Of a DNA stretch of 64,000 nucleotides, positions 14,984 through 26,050 are shown in pieces. The stretch is from the NCBI GenBank assembly GCA_002989075.1, contig PSQN01000006.1:2121018-2185017 (forward strand), read 5' to 3'. Origin of the DNA: Arthonia radiata. Lineage: Eukaryota > Ascomycota > Arthoniomycetes > Arthoniales > Arthoniaceae. The position numbers were made by a program, and so were the translations under genes. Below the pieces are notes generated by a model that ran no database searches, was not told the DNA's origin, and saw only the letters and a list, made by a program, of their open reading frames with translations. The stretch's first letter is position 1. Every line of letters begins with the position of its first letter.

Positions 14984-15566
14984 TCATAAATCGATGAGCA
15001 TGTCTCACCGACCCGGAAGGCGGTGAGCAGCACTCTAGCAACAGCAATGTGCCACATAACAATTGGGAAGTGAAGGTGCAGATACCCGCACAATCAGACA
15101 GCGCTCCCACCTCGGCGACTGATATTGGAGGAAGACGGTCGCAGCCAGGAGCTGAACGATTATGAAGGGAGATGCGATAGTTGAAGTGAGGAGGCCAGGA
15201 GAGCCAGCGAAATCAGTCATTGTCCCAAACATCAAGGGCGAAGAGACTTGCGATCGACGAATAGCTTGGGGCTCAATTCGAGCGGTGTCGCAAAGCGACT
15301 GGGAAAAGCAGGAAGCGCGAGGACGCTGGATGTTCATGAGCGGTACAGGAGGCTAAACATATATAATGACATATACGATATCGTTCTGGGTGGAAGACGT
15401 TTCATCTGGTTACGTGATGCATATGCTCTTCAAGACAAGGTCCTCACTACCATGCAGCTCCTTCGTTCCGTTGAAACAAACCTGTAAAGTAAAGCTTCGG
15501 CTATAGGGTATGGGTATGTCAAAACAACATATAATGAGACCTGCCATTATAATGCTTGTGAACGTG
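14984..15566. other. Convergent intergenic region
   Basis: Between the 3' ends of PEX13 (+) and the FAD monooxygenase gene (-). Nothing beyond presumed 3' UTRs is seen. Confidence 0.45.
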
Positions 15567-16902
15567 CTACCGTGCCAGTCTATTAATCCTCTCTTTGTCA
15601 GCTCCAGTCATCGCCCTGTACTTTTCACCTACACTGGCAAGCTCCGTCTCAGACACCACGTCACTGATCTTGTCAGATCCCTCAGGGGCCCGCTGATGCA
15701 CAAGCTCCATTACATACTCGTTATTACTTTCCCCACGATTTGCCAGCACGATGTTCGACGTGACCGGCAGTCGCTCCTTTTCGTACGTCACAAGCGCCTC
15801 AGGGATATTGTCCGTATTCGTGAGATGTTGAGCCAATGACTCGGCATCTAAAACAGCTTGCGTAGCCCCATTACCACCGATGGGGAGCATCGGGTGTGCA
15901 GCATCACCTATGAGCGTCACGCGCCCATCTGTCCACTTCGGAATCGGGTCTCGATCACTCATGGGGAACTCCCATATCGTTTCGGTCGCGCTGACCATGT
16001 CCGACACGTTCAGGAATCCGAAAGACCATGTCCTGAAGGCGTCCAAAAGCGGTGCTCGATCAGCCTTAAGCGTCCAGCTGGTCTTCTCAGGCGGCGTGGT
16101 GTCTGGGTCATCCTCCGACCTGGTGCGTTTGCAGCAGACCCAGTTGATGAGCTGTCTACCACTTTGCGACGTATTGTTTGAGATGGGGTAGGCGAGAAAG
16201 AACTGGCGTGCGTGGCCAGCCATCATCATGCTATGGTAACGCTGAGCCATTTCGCGCTTTTGTAAGCGGTGACGAGACGTACCTGGCGCCAGAAAGGAAT
16301 GGCGGGCCTTCACAGCAGCCGCGCCATAGCATGCGTCCAGAGAATACTGGTGGACCTTCTTTGGGATACAAGCTGCTTCTTAAGATGCTGTTGATACCGT
16401 CCGCGCCGATGAACGATGACGCTTTAGCTTCGATTGTCTCTTGTTGCGGTGCTTGCCCGCTTGTGAAGCTCATGACTACCTCGTTATTTACCTGCTCAAA
16501 ATTTTGCAAGGTATGGCCCAGCATCACTGCATCATGACCCAGCCTTTCTCTCACCGTCCTGAGCAGCAGCATCTGTAGCTGACCGCGGTGTATGCTCAAC
16601 TGCGGTATCTCATAGCCAGCTGCAACACCTCGAGCTTCCTTGAGGATCTGGTTGCCATACTGGTCGAAGAAGAGAAGCTCACGGCACGAGATGGCGAGTT
16701 CTTCCAGTTGCGGCAAGAGACCTATGTTGCGCAGCACGAGTACTGCTGATGGTTGAAGGTTCAAGCCTACGCCAAGCGGCTTCAGCTCTCTGCTTGACTC
16801 GTAAAGCTTGATGTTTTGATGGCCATGGGCATGCAACTGCAATGCCAGTGTCAGTCCGCTTATGCCGGCACCAACGATTGCTATAGTAGGTAACGGCGGC
16901 AT
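15567..16902 (-). CDS. FAD-dependent monooxygenase, salicylate hydroxylase-like
   Basis: Class A flavoprotein hydroxylase that would use FAD and NAD(P)H to hydroxylate an aromatic or related substrate. Exons 16902-16283 and 16230-15567; 427 aa, normal for the class. The chosen start MPPLPTIAIVGAGISG places the dinucleotide-binding GxGxxG at residues 11-16 right at the N-terminus; an open frame runs 49 codons further upstream without family resemblance. Other landmarks are LNLQPSAVLVLRNIGLL, IHRGQLQMLL, and the second FAD motif GRVTLIGDAAHPM with PIGGNGATQAVLDAE behind it. The substrate is unknown, and no biosynthetic cluster surrounds it, so a standalone catabolic or detoxifying role is as likely as secondary metabolism. 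Confidence 0.9.
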
Positions 16903-17167
16903 ATGAGTGTTGGAAGCTGCTATCTGTTTCGAATATCTGGTAAGATGCCAAAGAGAGCAGTTGCCTGTCATCCTTGATCCAAAAGCTTTTGAAGTCACCA
17001 CGCTAGACACGAGCACTAAACTGCTTTTAGCAGGAAAGTGCGCATGCAATCAGCAAAGGGAGCAGTCAGGAGCAGTATACTATTGACAGATGCACTTGAT
17101 GGCATATGAGCTGCCTATAGCTCGAGGTCTAACTCTCTAGAGATTTTGGAAAATGCATACTGCGCCG

Positions 17168-18040
17168 TCAGACCTGTTCATGAAAGTCCCCGTAGTTCAC
17201 AATCAGTACACTCAGAGTTGCCATAAGAATGATGAAAGCAAAGTCTTGCGAGTGCCTGGCGTTTGCTATGCCTGTGTACGGGATTGGGTAACTGCGCGAG
17301 CCGTTGATAGATGGCGCGGCTGGTACCGAGGCATTCAATGGCGCAGCTTCGCGGAAGTAGGTCGCCGCCAGGGCTCGGTACCCAAGACCAGACTGCTGTA
17401 ACACTTCCAATATTGGAAAGTTCCATCTGATGAGAATGTGAGCGAAAGGAGTCCTCACTGGTGGCATCATCACAGTCGACTTCACAGTCCCAAGAACTCA
17501 CCTACTATGCCGCGCCGACCTGTCAAGTGACTGATAGTACAGTGGGTCCAGGGGGAACGTGAAGTTCGCAGGCTGGCGATATAGCAGCAGCGTGTATTGG
17601 TGGATAGAGCTGTTAGGCGGCTGCGGGTGGGCGTATGGTGCAAGCGGCGTGCCTGGTGATAGATTGTACTCGCCTCGAACGGAAGACGTCGTGCTGGATT
17701 CAATGTCCGTGTACAGCGCGTGGAGCGGATTGGCAAGGTGATCGGTGCTTTGCACGCCGTCTGGGTCGTACAAAATGAAGATGTGCTTGCCAGGCAGATG
17801 CTGATCTGTGGCAAGTGTAGGCAGCTGGAGCGTCTCTGGATCACGCATCAGCATCGGCGGCATGTGCATGGATTGAGACTGACGTGGAAGTTGAAGGCGT
17901 TGTCCTGGCGTGTCTACGGATGTATTACTCTCAGGAAAACTGACACTCAACTGCTGCTCTGCCGAAAGTGGGAGCTCAGAAGGGACGAGCTGTGCAACAG
18001 CTGGCCAAGCCGAGACGAGATGAACAAGGAAGAAGAGCAT
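17168..18040 (-). CDS. Secreted PEBP-like protein, probably GPI-anchored
   Basis: Phosphatidylethanolamine-binding-protein fold, extracellular form. Exons 18040-17502 and 17453-17168; 274 aa. The N-terminus MLFFLVHLVSAWPAVAQ is a clear signal peptide. The PEBP-like core shows HIFILYDPDG, LAPYAHPQPPNSSIHQYTLL, YRQPANFTFP and, after the intron, LIRWNFPILEVLQQSGLGY followed by AATYFREAAP. The C-terminus ends in the hydrophobic run DFAFIILMATLSVLIVN preceded by small residues, the pattern of a GPI signal. The acceptor at 17454 was chosen over a CAG four bases upstream (last base 17458) because only it keeps the PEBP frame. The ligand and role are unknown; fungal secreted PEBPs are largely uncharacterised. 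Confidence 0.8.
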
Positions 18041-19167
18041 CTTTAGTCTCTGTGTGTCTACAGTGGGATAATGAAGGTGATGACTTTTCGAGGCACCGAG
18101 TGGTTAAAAGTCGCCTTTCGAAGTGATGTACAGCATCCCCACCCTGCAACTTACGTCTAGGCCTACAGGGCATCCTTGCATGTTTCGGGATCCTGTGCGT
18201 CTCGCCCTTTTTTCCAACCTACCGGGAAGGGCTTTTTCGGCGCATGTGGTCGTGCTGCAGAAATGGGAATTTCTGGATTGCTCAGAACATCTGTATATCA
18301 TGTATCACGCGTCCTGCACGGGTCGATGGCCTACAAGAATCTTGACTCTGCTTGATCGCCGTGTAAAGAATATTACAACGGTAGCGCTCCTAGGCAGTGA
18401 CATGGATGACGTAGGCTGTACTTGTCTGTCCTGGACAGGATCGAAAGACCGAAGTGCCACGGAGAGCGGGAGTGCAGAGGGGAAGAGGCCGAGGGGAGGA
18501 GATGTGGGAAGTTGCGTGCCAAGACCGCCACGCCAAGTAGGTATACTCCCAACTTCTCCCGTCACCAGTCTTCTTCTCTCCCGTCAGTTCTCAACACGAT
18601 AGGATGGAAGACGTCTCAAGTTGATCGTGTCATTGTGACAATAGTCGATGTGTATCGCAGTCTGTGTAAATTGGCTGCATGCGACAGATGGCGCCTCGGA
18701 CAGCTCACAGGCCAAGCCCGTCTCTGCTGCTTTTGTTTACCAGATGATGCTGCATAGCAACGCCGGATGATGATGACTTTCGCATCATGCCCGCCGGTAG
18801 CACGTCTCGAACAAGCTGTCTAATTACTGCGCTTCTGAAATACCCACGGTGAGTAGCAGACGGCGAATGGGCGAGGGAGCCATAGCTGGCATTGAGGAGG
18901 CCCGAACTCCCATCGTCAGCGCTCGTCAAGAGGTTCAATTGCTTGGGCAATAATCTTCACGCATAGGGCTTCCTATTTAGTACACACGTGGGCCAGGCGC
19001 GCCTTCCACCTTCACCGCTCTCACCGCTCTCCCCCTCCGCTCCTTCCATCTGCTACACTACACTACACCGCTTCCTCCTCCCATCGCGTCTCGAACCGTG
19101 ATGATCTGAGTGCGAACCTCTTGCGGATGTCCTGTCACCTATTCACTTCTCCTAGTTCTCTTGCAGC
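18041..19167. promoter_or_regulatory. Divergent promoter region, PEBP-like (-) and FG/RG protein (+)
   Basis: About 1.1 kb between divergently read genes. A CT-rich block at about 19005-19090 (CCGCTCTCACCGCTCTCC and similar) directly precedes the ATG at 19168 and looks like the pyrimidine-rich leader of a fungal gene. No coding frame here is convincing. Confidence 0.5.
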
Positions 19168-20211
19168 ATGGCGAATCACCAACAAGTGATCCGGTCCAGC
19201 CTAAGCTTCCATGGCGTCACGCTTGAGTCCAGCGCGCCTTTGGTGGCCGTACAACGCACGGTGCAGTACAACGACCCAAGCACGGCACTGGCCTTGTCTC
19301 CAAGCCAGACATATCAGTCGGCGGCTTCCTGTCTTCCTGCTTCGAACCAAGTAGCCACAGTCTCCGCGGTGAGCGTTCAACAATCCGGCTCCTACACGGA
19401 AATGTATAGCTTCGTATATGGGCCAACGCCTCGACGAGGCCGCAGACGTCGATATCGAGGTCGTTGGAGCGCCAATGGCAATCATCAGAATCAGGTCTCG
19501 GCTCCACGAACCCAAGCGTCTCAAGCTCGGCAGACTGCCTTCGGTCAAGGTACCGGCCATGGCAACAGCGACCCCAACACCGAAGCCTCCCACCAAGGTT
19601 TCGCTGCTGGTTTCGCAAACTCTTCATATGCACTTCAAAGTCCCACTGCAACCTCGCAAAACCAGCCGGGTTTGGGCAGCTTCACCGCCAATTCCACTGG
19701 TCTCTTTGGCAGTCGGCAGGACCAGACCGGCTCTGCGGTTTCCACCAATGCCTCTCTTGGTCCTTTTGACAGGCCACTGAATTATTTGGGCCGAAACAGC
19801 CTCTCTGTTACGTCATTGCAAGCCGCACCAGCAGCAGCTTCAGTTTTATCGAACACCTTCGGAACAGCACCAAGCACAACTTCGCCATTTGCTGCAGGCA
19901 TAAGCTTTGGACGGTCTTCAAACACCAACCCCTCCTTCAACCCGGCACCCCGAACTTGGAACGGCTTTGGTCAGTCCAGCTCGACTGGGTATGGCTCCTC
20001 GAATCATCGCGCTCCCGGCTTCGTGTCTACGAGCAACAACAACCCAGGACTATTCACTTCCACAACCTCTCAGCACCCGTTCAACAGCAACTTTCATATC
20101 CCTCCACCGTACCAACCAAGCGCATCAGACCCAGCTCAGCACTCGCACACCGGTCCAAACTTTGCAGTCAAGCGTGAGGCCGATAGCAGCGAGCCGGGGA
20201 TCGTGTTCTAA
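19168..20211 (+). CDS. FG/RG-rich low-complexity protein of unknown function
   Basis: Single-exon frame of 347 aa that I cannot assign to a named family. Composition is dominated by Ser, Asn, Gln, Thr, Gly and Ala. Phe-Gly dipeptides recur with polar spacers (AFGQGTG, GLFGSRQ, NTFGTAPS, ISFGRSS, NGFGQSSS), which resembles nucleoporin FG sequence or a prion-like region. A basic RG patch [14 protein letters not shown] (about residues 87-100) could bind RNA or serve as nuclear import signal. The C-terminus FAVKREADSSEPGIVF is more charged. It is likely disordered. It could be an FG nucleoporin-like or RNA-granule protein. Coding is supported by the long open frame, the CT-rich leader, and a coherent low-complexity pattern. 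Confidence 0.65.
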   Translation: MANHQQVIRSSLSFHGVTLESSAPLVAVQRTVQYNDPSTALALSPSQTYQSAASCLPASNQVATVSAVSVQQSGSYTEMYSFVYGPTPRRGRRRRYRGRWSANGNHQNQVSAPRTQASQARQTAFGQGTGHGNSDPNTEASHQGFAAGFANSSYALQSPTATSQNQPGLGSFTANSTGLFGSRQDQTGSAVSTNASLGPFDRPLNYLGRNSLSVTSLQAAPAAASVLSNTFGTAPSTTSPFAAGISFGRSSNTNPSFNPAPRTWNGFGQSSSTGYGSSNHRAPGFVSTSNNNPGLFTSTTSQHPFNSNFHIPPPYQPSASDPAQHSHTGPNFAVKREADSSEPGIVF

Positions 20212-20778
20212 CCGACAGCGTGGGAGCTCGCGGAGATGGAAAAGCAGCGGTTGGCCTCGACTCAGGGTGGCTACTATGTCGCTTGTGACCGCGGTCATCA
20301 TATGTAAACGCTGCTCCCAGTGGAAGGGTTGCGTCCTACAATAGCCAAGCTTTTAGATATATGACCGCAAATGAGAGGGTTTACCGTTGAATCACGCCGC
20401 ATGTCTTCCGTTTTCCTGATGGAAAGTAAGTCGTCGACCTTTTACGAGAGGGACTCCTGCATTGATCTGTCACTCGTGTTTCCAAGCGCATTTGGCACCA
20501 CATGCGACCACCCTGCCCATGGTGGCGAAACCGTGTGGTCGCGGTCGTGTGGTCATCAACCTGAGCGTTGGGGTCGACGGAGGTGAATTGCAGAGAAAAC
20601 AAAGGTTACGGCGAAATTTGGAACGAATTCAACAAAATTGAATTCAGCTTCTATACAAACACCCTCCTCAATCGGATCCCCTCATCTAAGCGCCTCCTAC
20701 GCATAGATGCATACGAAATGAGGCAATATTAGACGACATGATTAGACAGAGTTCATGAACCCATCAGAGGCTTTTCAT
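20212..20778. other. Convergent intergenic region with small palindromes
   Basis: Between two convergent genes. Holds a perfect 8-bp inverted repeat GAATTCAA-n5-TTGAATTC at 20625-20645 and an imperfect GCGACCAC/GTGGTCGC pair at about 20510-20548. Both may merely shape the 3' ends of the flanking transcripts. Confidence 0.4.
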
Positions 20779-22430
20779 CTATGCAAGCAGAGCAGCGATA
20801 CCGACCATACCCGCGAGGACGGCCATCGCGGGCGTGTTGGACGCTGCGCCGCCGGTGTATGCAGCGCCCGGGTAAGCACCCGAGGTCGAGCCGGCACCAG
20901 GCGTCGGGACAGGACCAGTGACACCAGGTGCGGTAGAGTTGCTGCCGTACGGAGCGGCGCTGGAGGAATAGGGTGCAGACGAGCCAGGCGCGCTGCCGTA
21001 GCCACCGTTCGAGCTGGAGCTGGAGCCTGATGCTGACGAGCCCGAACCGTTGCTAGCGTTGGAGCTGGAGCCAGTGTTGAAGCTGGAACCAGTGTTGGAG
21101 CTGGAGCCAGTGTTGGAGCTGGAGCCAGTGTTGGAGCTGGAGCCAGTGTTGGAGCTGGAGCCAGTGTTGGAGCTGGAGCCTGATGCTGACGAGCCCGAAA
21201 CGTTGCCAGCGTTGGAGCTGGAGCCTGGGGTGCTGCTAGAGCCACCGTTTGCTGAAGAGCCTTGCACACCGCTGTTGTTGGAGGATCCAGGTGCAGATGC
21301 AGGACCGGAAGAGCTACCAGTGTTTCCTGACGGAGATCCAGAGCCGCTGTTCATGCCTTGGCCATTGCCGTTGTTGCCACCATTGTTCGTAGAGCCACCG
21401 TTTCCATTGTTCGAGGATGAGTTGTTAGGCTTAGTTGAGCAGGAGAGGTCGTACAACGGCTGGGTGGTGAGCTGAGGACCAGGGACGAGACCGAAGGATG
21501 GGCTGGGCGTCTCAGGCTCAGCGTCTTGCAGAGTGTACCACCAGGTGTTGGTAGTGCCGAGAACCTTGCAGGCGACGTCGTTCCAGTACTGCTTGGCATT
21601 GTCGGTGCTGGCGATAGCTGCGGCGGATGCCGGGCCGCTCACAGGCCAACCAGTCTCTGTGATCCAAACTGGCTTACCCTGGGCGGCAGCGGTGGTGTTG
21701 TCGTATGCCTCAAAGAAAAGGTTGGCGCCGTTTTCAATGCCATTCGCATCCTCAGTTTGGAAGTAGGGGTAAGAGTCCACACCAAGCCAGTCGCAGTTGT
21801 TGATGACATCGGAGTTGCTGCCGTTAACCCTGCAGGATATATTAGAGATGACCTCGAAAGTCTGGGTCGAACAAGTACAACTCACCAAGCGGTCCAGGTG
21901 TCGACGTGGCCAACGGGAGCCTTGGCCCACGCAGAACCAGCGAGAACGCCGCGCACCTGCTGGATGTAGCTGGTGAGAGCTGCCGGACCCTCACCAACAC
22001 CGGCCTTGTTCTTGATGCCGGTGGGTGTAATGCGGTACAGATCCTCGGATCCGACTGAGATACCAGCGATCAAACCGCCCAGGTCGGGGAATTGCTGAAT
22101 AGCACTTCGCAGAGCGGCAATTTCATTGTCGAAGCCGGTCTGGCCAGCCGAGCCCCAGAGACCGAGCAACAGCGAGGTCTTGGTATCTTTGGCAGCTTGA
22201 AGTGCAGAGATGGGTGTGTTGGTGGTGCCCTCCTGAATCATGGTATAGAGACGGGCACTGCTGAAGCCCTGGTGTCCGACCAAGTTCTGAGCGGTGATGA
22301 ACTCATCTTTGAAGTCTTGCGTCTGCTTGGCTTGGCCGTTGGTGAACTTGCTCCCGTAGTTGAAGCCCTGGTAGGTCTGGGCAGAGACACTCGCAACCAA
22401 AGCGGCCGCCAGTGCGAGGTTGGCGTACAT
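20779..22430 (-). CDS. eglC-like: GPI-anchored glucan endo-1,3-beta-glucosidase, GH17
   Basis: Wall-bound glycoside hydrolase family 17 enzyme cutting or remodelling beta-1,3-glucan. Exons 22430-21886 and 21829-20779; 531 aa. Signal peptide [17 protein letters not shown], then [20 protein letters not shown], and the catalytic acid region [10 protein letters not shown]. After the intron follow [20 protein letters not shown] and the nucleophile motif [13 protein letters not shown]. The ATG at 22430 is preferred over an in-frame start 11 codons upstream because it begins the signal peptide. Beyond the catalytic domain lies a long Ser/Asn/Gly-rich stalk with six to seven copies of GSSSNT, then a C-terminal hydrophobic segment ([19 protein letters not shown]) typical of a GPI signal. 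The stalk repeat at DNA level is listed separately. Confidence 0.94.
21058..21183. repeat. 18-bp coding minisatellite in the GH17 stalk
   Basis: Seven tandem units of GTTGGAGCTGGAGCCAGT (plus-strand reading) with very few differences; unit 2 has two substitutions and unit 7 changes its end. They encode the GSSSNT repeat on the minus strand. Related partial blocks flank the array on both sides. Confidence 0.9.
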
Positions 22431-23210
22431 GATGTGCGTAGGTAATGGAAAACGGAGAAACAAGCAAGTTGAGAGAAGGAACGTGAGGAATTATTAAGTA
22501 GTAGTAAAGGCTGTATAACGAGAGTTTCTTCGCTAAAGACAAATAAAGAGAGTGTGTATTAGTTGGATGATGAAGAGACTGAGGAATGTGGTGAGTGGAG
22601 GAGAAGGGAGAGACTGGAGGGCACTGAAGAAAGAAACCTCGACCCCTTGTCCAATACAGCGCCTTACCCGATCGGGCGCGTACGGCTTGGATTAGGTAAG
22701 TATGCTACTTCAGGCACACCAATCATTGTCTAGATCGAGCCGCAGCTTCGGAAGTCTGGCTGACACCTGTTCTTGCCACTGTTGCGACGCGAAGGAGTCG
22801 CTGCTGCTGGCTCCTGGCCTATGAGATGAAACCACTTGGCATGAAAGCTATGTACGCGGATGTGCGAGTCGGCCAGGAAAGCGCAAATAGCACGTTTCCA
22901 ACAAGCTACCTAGATACGTCTTCTGAGCGCACCTGTGTGGATTGGTGTCTTCGATCGATGCGGGCCACGCGTCCGCTTTTGAATGTGCAGCGTTCCGTCC
23001 ACCGTGTCCGTCCCGAGCGTCTTCAGCGACGCTGCCCTGCCGCATGAGTGAGCGCAGATGACAGGCTTTCCCGCCGCGTCGGAGCAAAGCTACTCCCAGA
23101 CAGCCCTCCCTCTGGTTCCAAACTTCTCGGCGACAGTAGCTGACCGTTCGCGGTATCCGGTCACGCGACGATGTGTAGTATCCGGGAGCTGGGCCGAGCT
23201 CATGAGCGCG
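22431..23210. other. Intergenic region upstream of the GH17 gene
   Basis: Promoter side of the GH17 gene and 3' flank of the epimerase gene (both minus). No supported gene. Confidence 0.45.
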
Positions 23211-24662
23211 TCAGGGCCACCAGTTCATTCGTTTATAGCTGTCAATCACCTCCGTAATCTCTGCCTCGCCCATCTTTTCTCGTTCATACTCGAAACCTGT
23301 TTCCTTCTCGAACTTTGAGCCGTCTAAACTCAGATCGGTGTCTTTAAGCAGCTCTGTCTCCATAAACGGCGTGATGTATCCCTCTTGAACGCCGTTGCGT
23401 TTTTGTAGCTCCGCCCACTCATCCAGCGTCTCTTCGTTGACATCTTCAACAACATGGTCAAGGTTCAGCTTTGCGAATTCAGATACCAGCTTCCCTTGAA
23501 AACCCGTGGGTATATTGAACACGGACCCGAACAATTCCGCCATCGTCCCTTGACCTTTTGGTAATGTTAGTGACAGCTTAGAAGGTAAGGAAAGAACCTT
23601 CGGCTTACATGTTCTATTGTGGTCGACGATGTTGAAGATTGGCGGCGTCGTTCCTTTCTTGGCTTTCTGTCCAGTATCTTTGTACCATATTGCGGCAGCC
23701 CAGAGAGCGCGAGCAGTGTCTTCAATATGTACGGTGTTGGTCATGAGCTTTTTGTCCCACAGCCACTTCATTTCTTTACCAAGCTCCTGATATACGCGAG
23801 CCATGCAAAGTCCGGTGCTCATCATACCATGGCAATAAGGACCATAGACGTTGGCGACGCGCAGGATGACCATGTTCAAGCCCTCGACTTTGGCCAACTC
23901 CTCTGTTGCTAACAACTTCCACTTGGCTAGTTTCGTCCAGGGCTTGATCTTATCAGTCTCCTTGCGAGGGCTTTCTGCAGGCTTGTAGACCTGTCCCGTG
24001 GACACCTCGATGTAACAAGATATGCCGCGCTTCGCTGCTTCTTTACCGACTGCCATGGCGAGATCGTAGGATCTAGTCCGATAGACATCGTCCTCCTGAC
24101 TGTAGCGCGTCTCTCCGCCGCAATTAAACACGAAGTCGAACTGCTTGCCGCTGGGCCGGTCAAAAATTTTTGGCATGAACTCTACCAACTGTTAGCGATT
24201 GCGTGTCGACACTCCCCCGTCGACGCTTCGCCTTCGAGGGGCAACTACTTTCTGCTGTGAGTGCGACCTACGCTGTCTGGTAGCATCCACTTGCAGGAAT
24301 TTGTCTTTCAGGTTTGCGGCTTCACACTCTTGACTAAGGCGAGCTAGCTGTGGCAATATCTTGTCTACGAGCCGAAGCTCCGACGCAAGGTCATTTTCAA
24401 CGATGTGTAGAGCCAAGCATCGACCTATATAGCCTAGACGGTCTGGTTAGTATTGCACGAGATGGTGAGCAAGGCTTCGATAGCGTCTTGCTTGCATATC
24501 CGAGATAGGGAGTGGTGACATTTTAAGCTCTTGGAAGCGGGGAGGGGACCAGATGTGATGAGATGGTTGACCGTCCCCCGGATGTGGGACCAGACTGAAA
24601 TCTCCGAGACGGCAGTGCTTACCCATGCCACCGACGATCAAGACCGAAGGCTTTTCGGCCAT
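23211..24662 (-). CDS. NAD-dependent epimerase/dehydratase (extended SDR)
   Basis: Extended short-chain dehydrogenase of the nucleotide-sugar epimerase superfamily, widespread in moulds but without established substrate. Exons 24662-24623, 24433-24249, 24188-23609, 23554-23211; 382 aa. Splicing of exon 1 to 2 assembles the Rossmann motif VLIVGGMGYIGR. Downstream blocks include RLVDKILPQL, FDFVFNCGGETRYSQEDDVY, CYIEVSTGQVYKP, VILRVANVYGPY, TNTVHIEDTARALW, and the ending EVIDSYKRMNWWP, which I recognise from fungal homologues. Intron 3 (23555-23608) is 54 nt without a stop and reads through in frame, so it is easy to miss. The intron 2 donor GTAGTT (24248) is the only phase-compatible choice I found and is less certain. 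Confidence 0.87.
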
Positions 24663-26050
24663 GGTGGTCGAAGATGTGGAAGTTGCTTGAGTTTCAACGC
24701 GGGGATAAAGTTCGAAGGTGGTACCATCCGTCGTGTGCGAGAGGCAGCAGATCAACTAGGCCCCTATGAATGAAGAGGGAAGATTTAAATCATGCAGCGG
24801 CGTCAAAGCGAGAGCAGATTGCAAAGGGGAAAAAGAAGTGTCTTCCAGCGCAGGAGCAAGGATAGATGTGTTCCTGCAGGCGATGCACAGATGCAACGGC
24901 CATTGTAGGGCCAGAAGGAGAAACTATAATACAAGGCTTTAAGATGTGCGAAAGGAAAAAGACCTCACAAGGCCGCTCGCGGCCAGCAACAACTAGTGTG
25001 GCCCTCCTTTCGCACCGGAGCGCCCAAGCTCAAGCTGGAGGCAGTGGGAGGGAGGGGGGAGCGTGACCACTGACCAGACAAGACAGGCACAAGAGAAGAC
25101 AGAGGAGGGAGATTAACGAATGCGTTGAAAGAGGGGCTGATGACGTTGCCACTTCTGGCTCTTGACTTGATCTGCTGCAGCGCCCTGACACTGACACTGA
25201 CACATCCAATATGCAGGAACGCCCGCTGGGTGCACATCCATGGCTCCATCCTCGTGCACCGCGGGTCTGGTCGCGTCAACCCTGCGGTGTCACGCGCGCG
25301 CCTGCAGCTCCCACAGCCGTTGGCAATCTCGAGCCTGACACACACATGTACGTACTACCCAGACGCTGTTGATTAGCCAGTCGTCCGAGCGTGCAGTGTC
25401 AGGACGTTGTAGCGACTGAGGAGGCTATGCTCCCTCCAGCGTCAGAGCTGAGTGCGTTGAATATTGTCTCGACGTCGGACGATGCATCAGATTTGGATTC
25501 CAGATTCATTACTCCGTACAGATTTGAGTGTTGGTGTGCATGAGGCCAACACCAATCCATCAGAGCGCGCGCGAGTCGTACGTCTGCGCCTAAGCTTAGC
25601 GCTGCCGCACGCTCCGAGGTTGCAAGTTGTATTGGATGTTGGGAGAGACAAGGGCCTCCATCTCTCTTTTGTCACGACGACGTTGGACCGACAGGCTGGT
25701 CTGCATGGTCACTAGACAGACGGTATGGGACCAAGAGAAGACAACCGATGTGTTCTCACGACTACCTGGATAGAGGCCTGTCGCGTCCATATCACCGTCA
25801 CAAAAGCTCATGATCAGTAGAGCGACAATTCCAGCATTGCAAATATCTGAGAGTACTGCTTCACAATCTCGTAGTCTAGATCTAGGAATGACAATCGCCT
25901 CGACTCGTACACTGCTGCTCGCTTAAACAGATGCCTCATCGCCTTCATCGCCGCACGCGTATTCACCACTCCGTCTTCGATGGGAACCTGTTAAATGATC
26001 GCTCGCTAATCTATTCCAAAACGCCACCGGGTCGTCTATTCGCACAAGGC
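24663..26050. other. Intergenic region between the epimerase gene and TOP1
   Basis: About 1.4 kb: promoter of the epimerase gene on the left and 3' flank of TOP1 on the right (both minus). Short frames lack motifs or splice context. Nothing else recognised. Confidence 0.45.

Noticed and set aside
20510-20548. Inverted GCGACCAC/GTGGTCGC pair
   Set aside because: Short, imperfect neighbourhood, not linked to a promoter or element.
20625-20645. Perfect palindrome GAATTCAA-n5-TTGAATTC
   Set aside because: Eight-base arms in a convergent 3' region; likely chance or a transcript-end hairpin. No flanking repeat structure.
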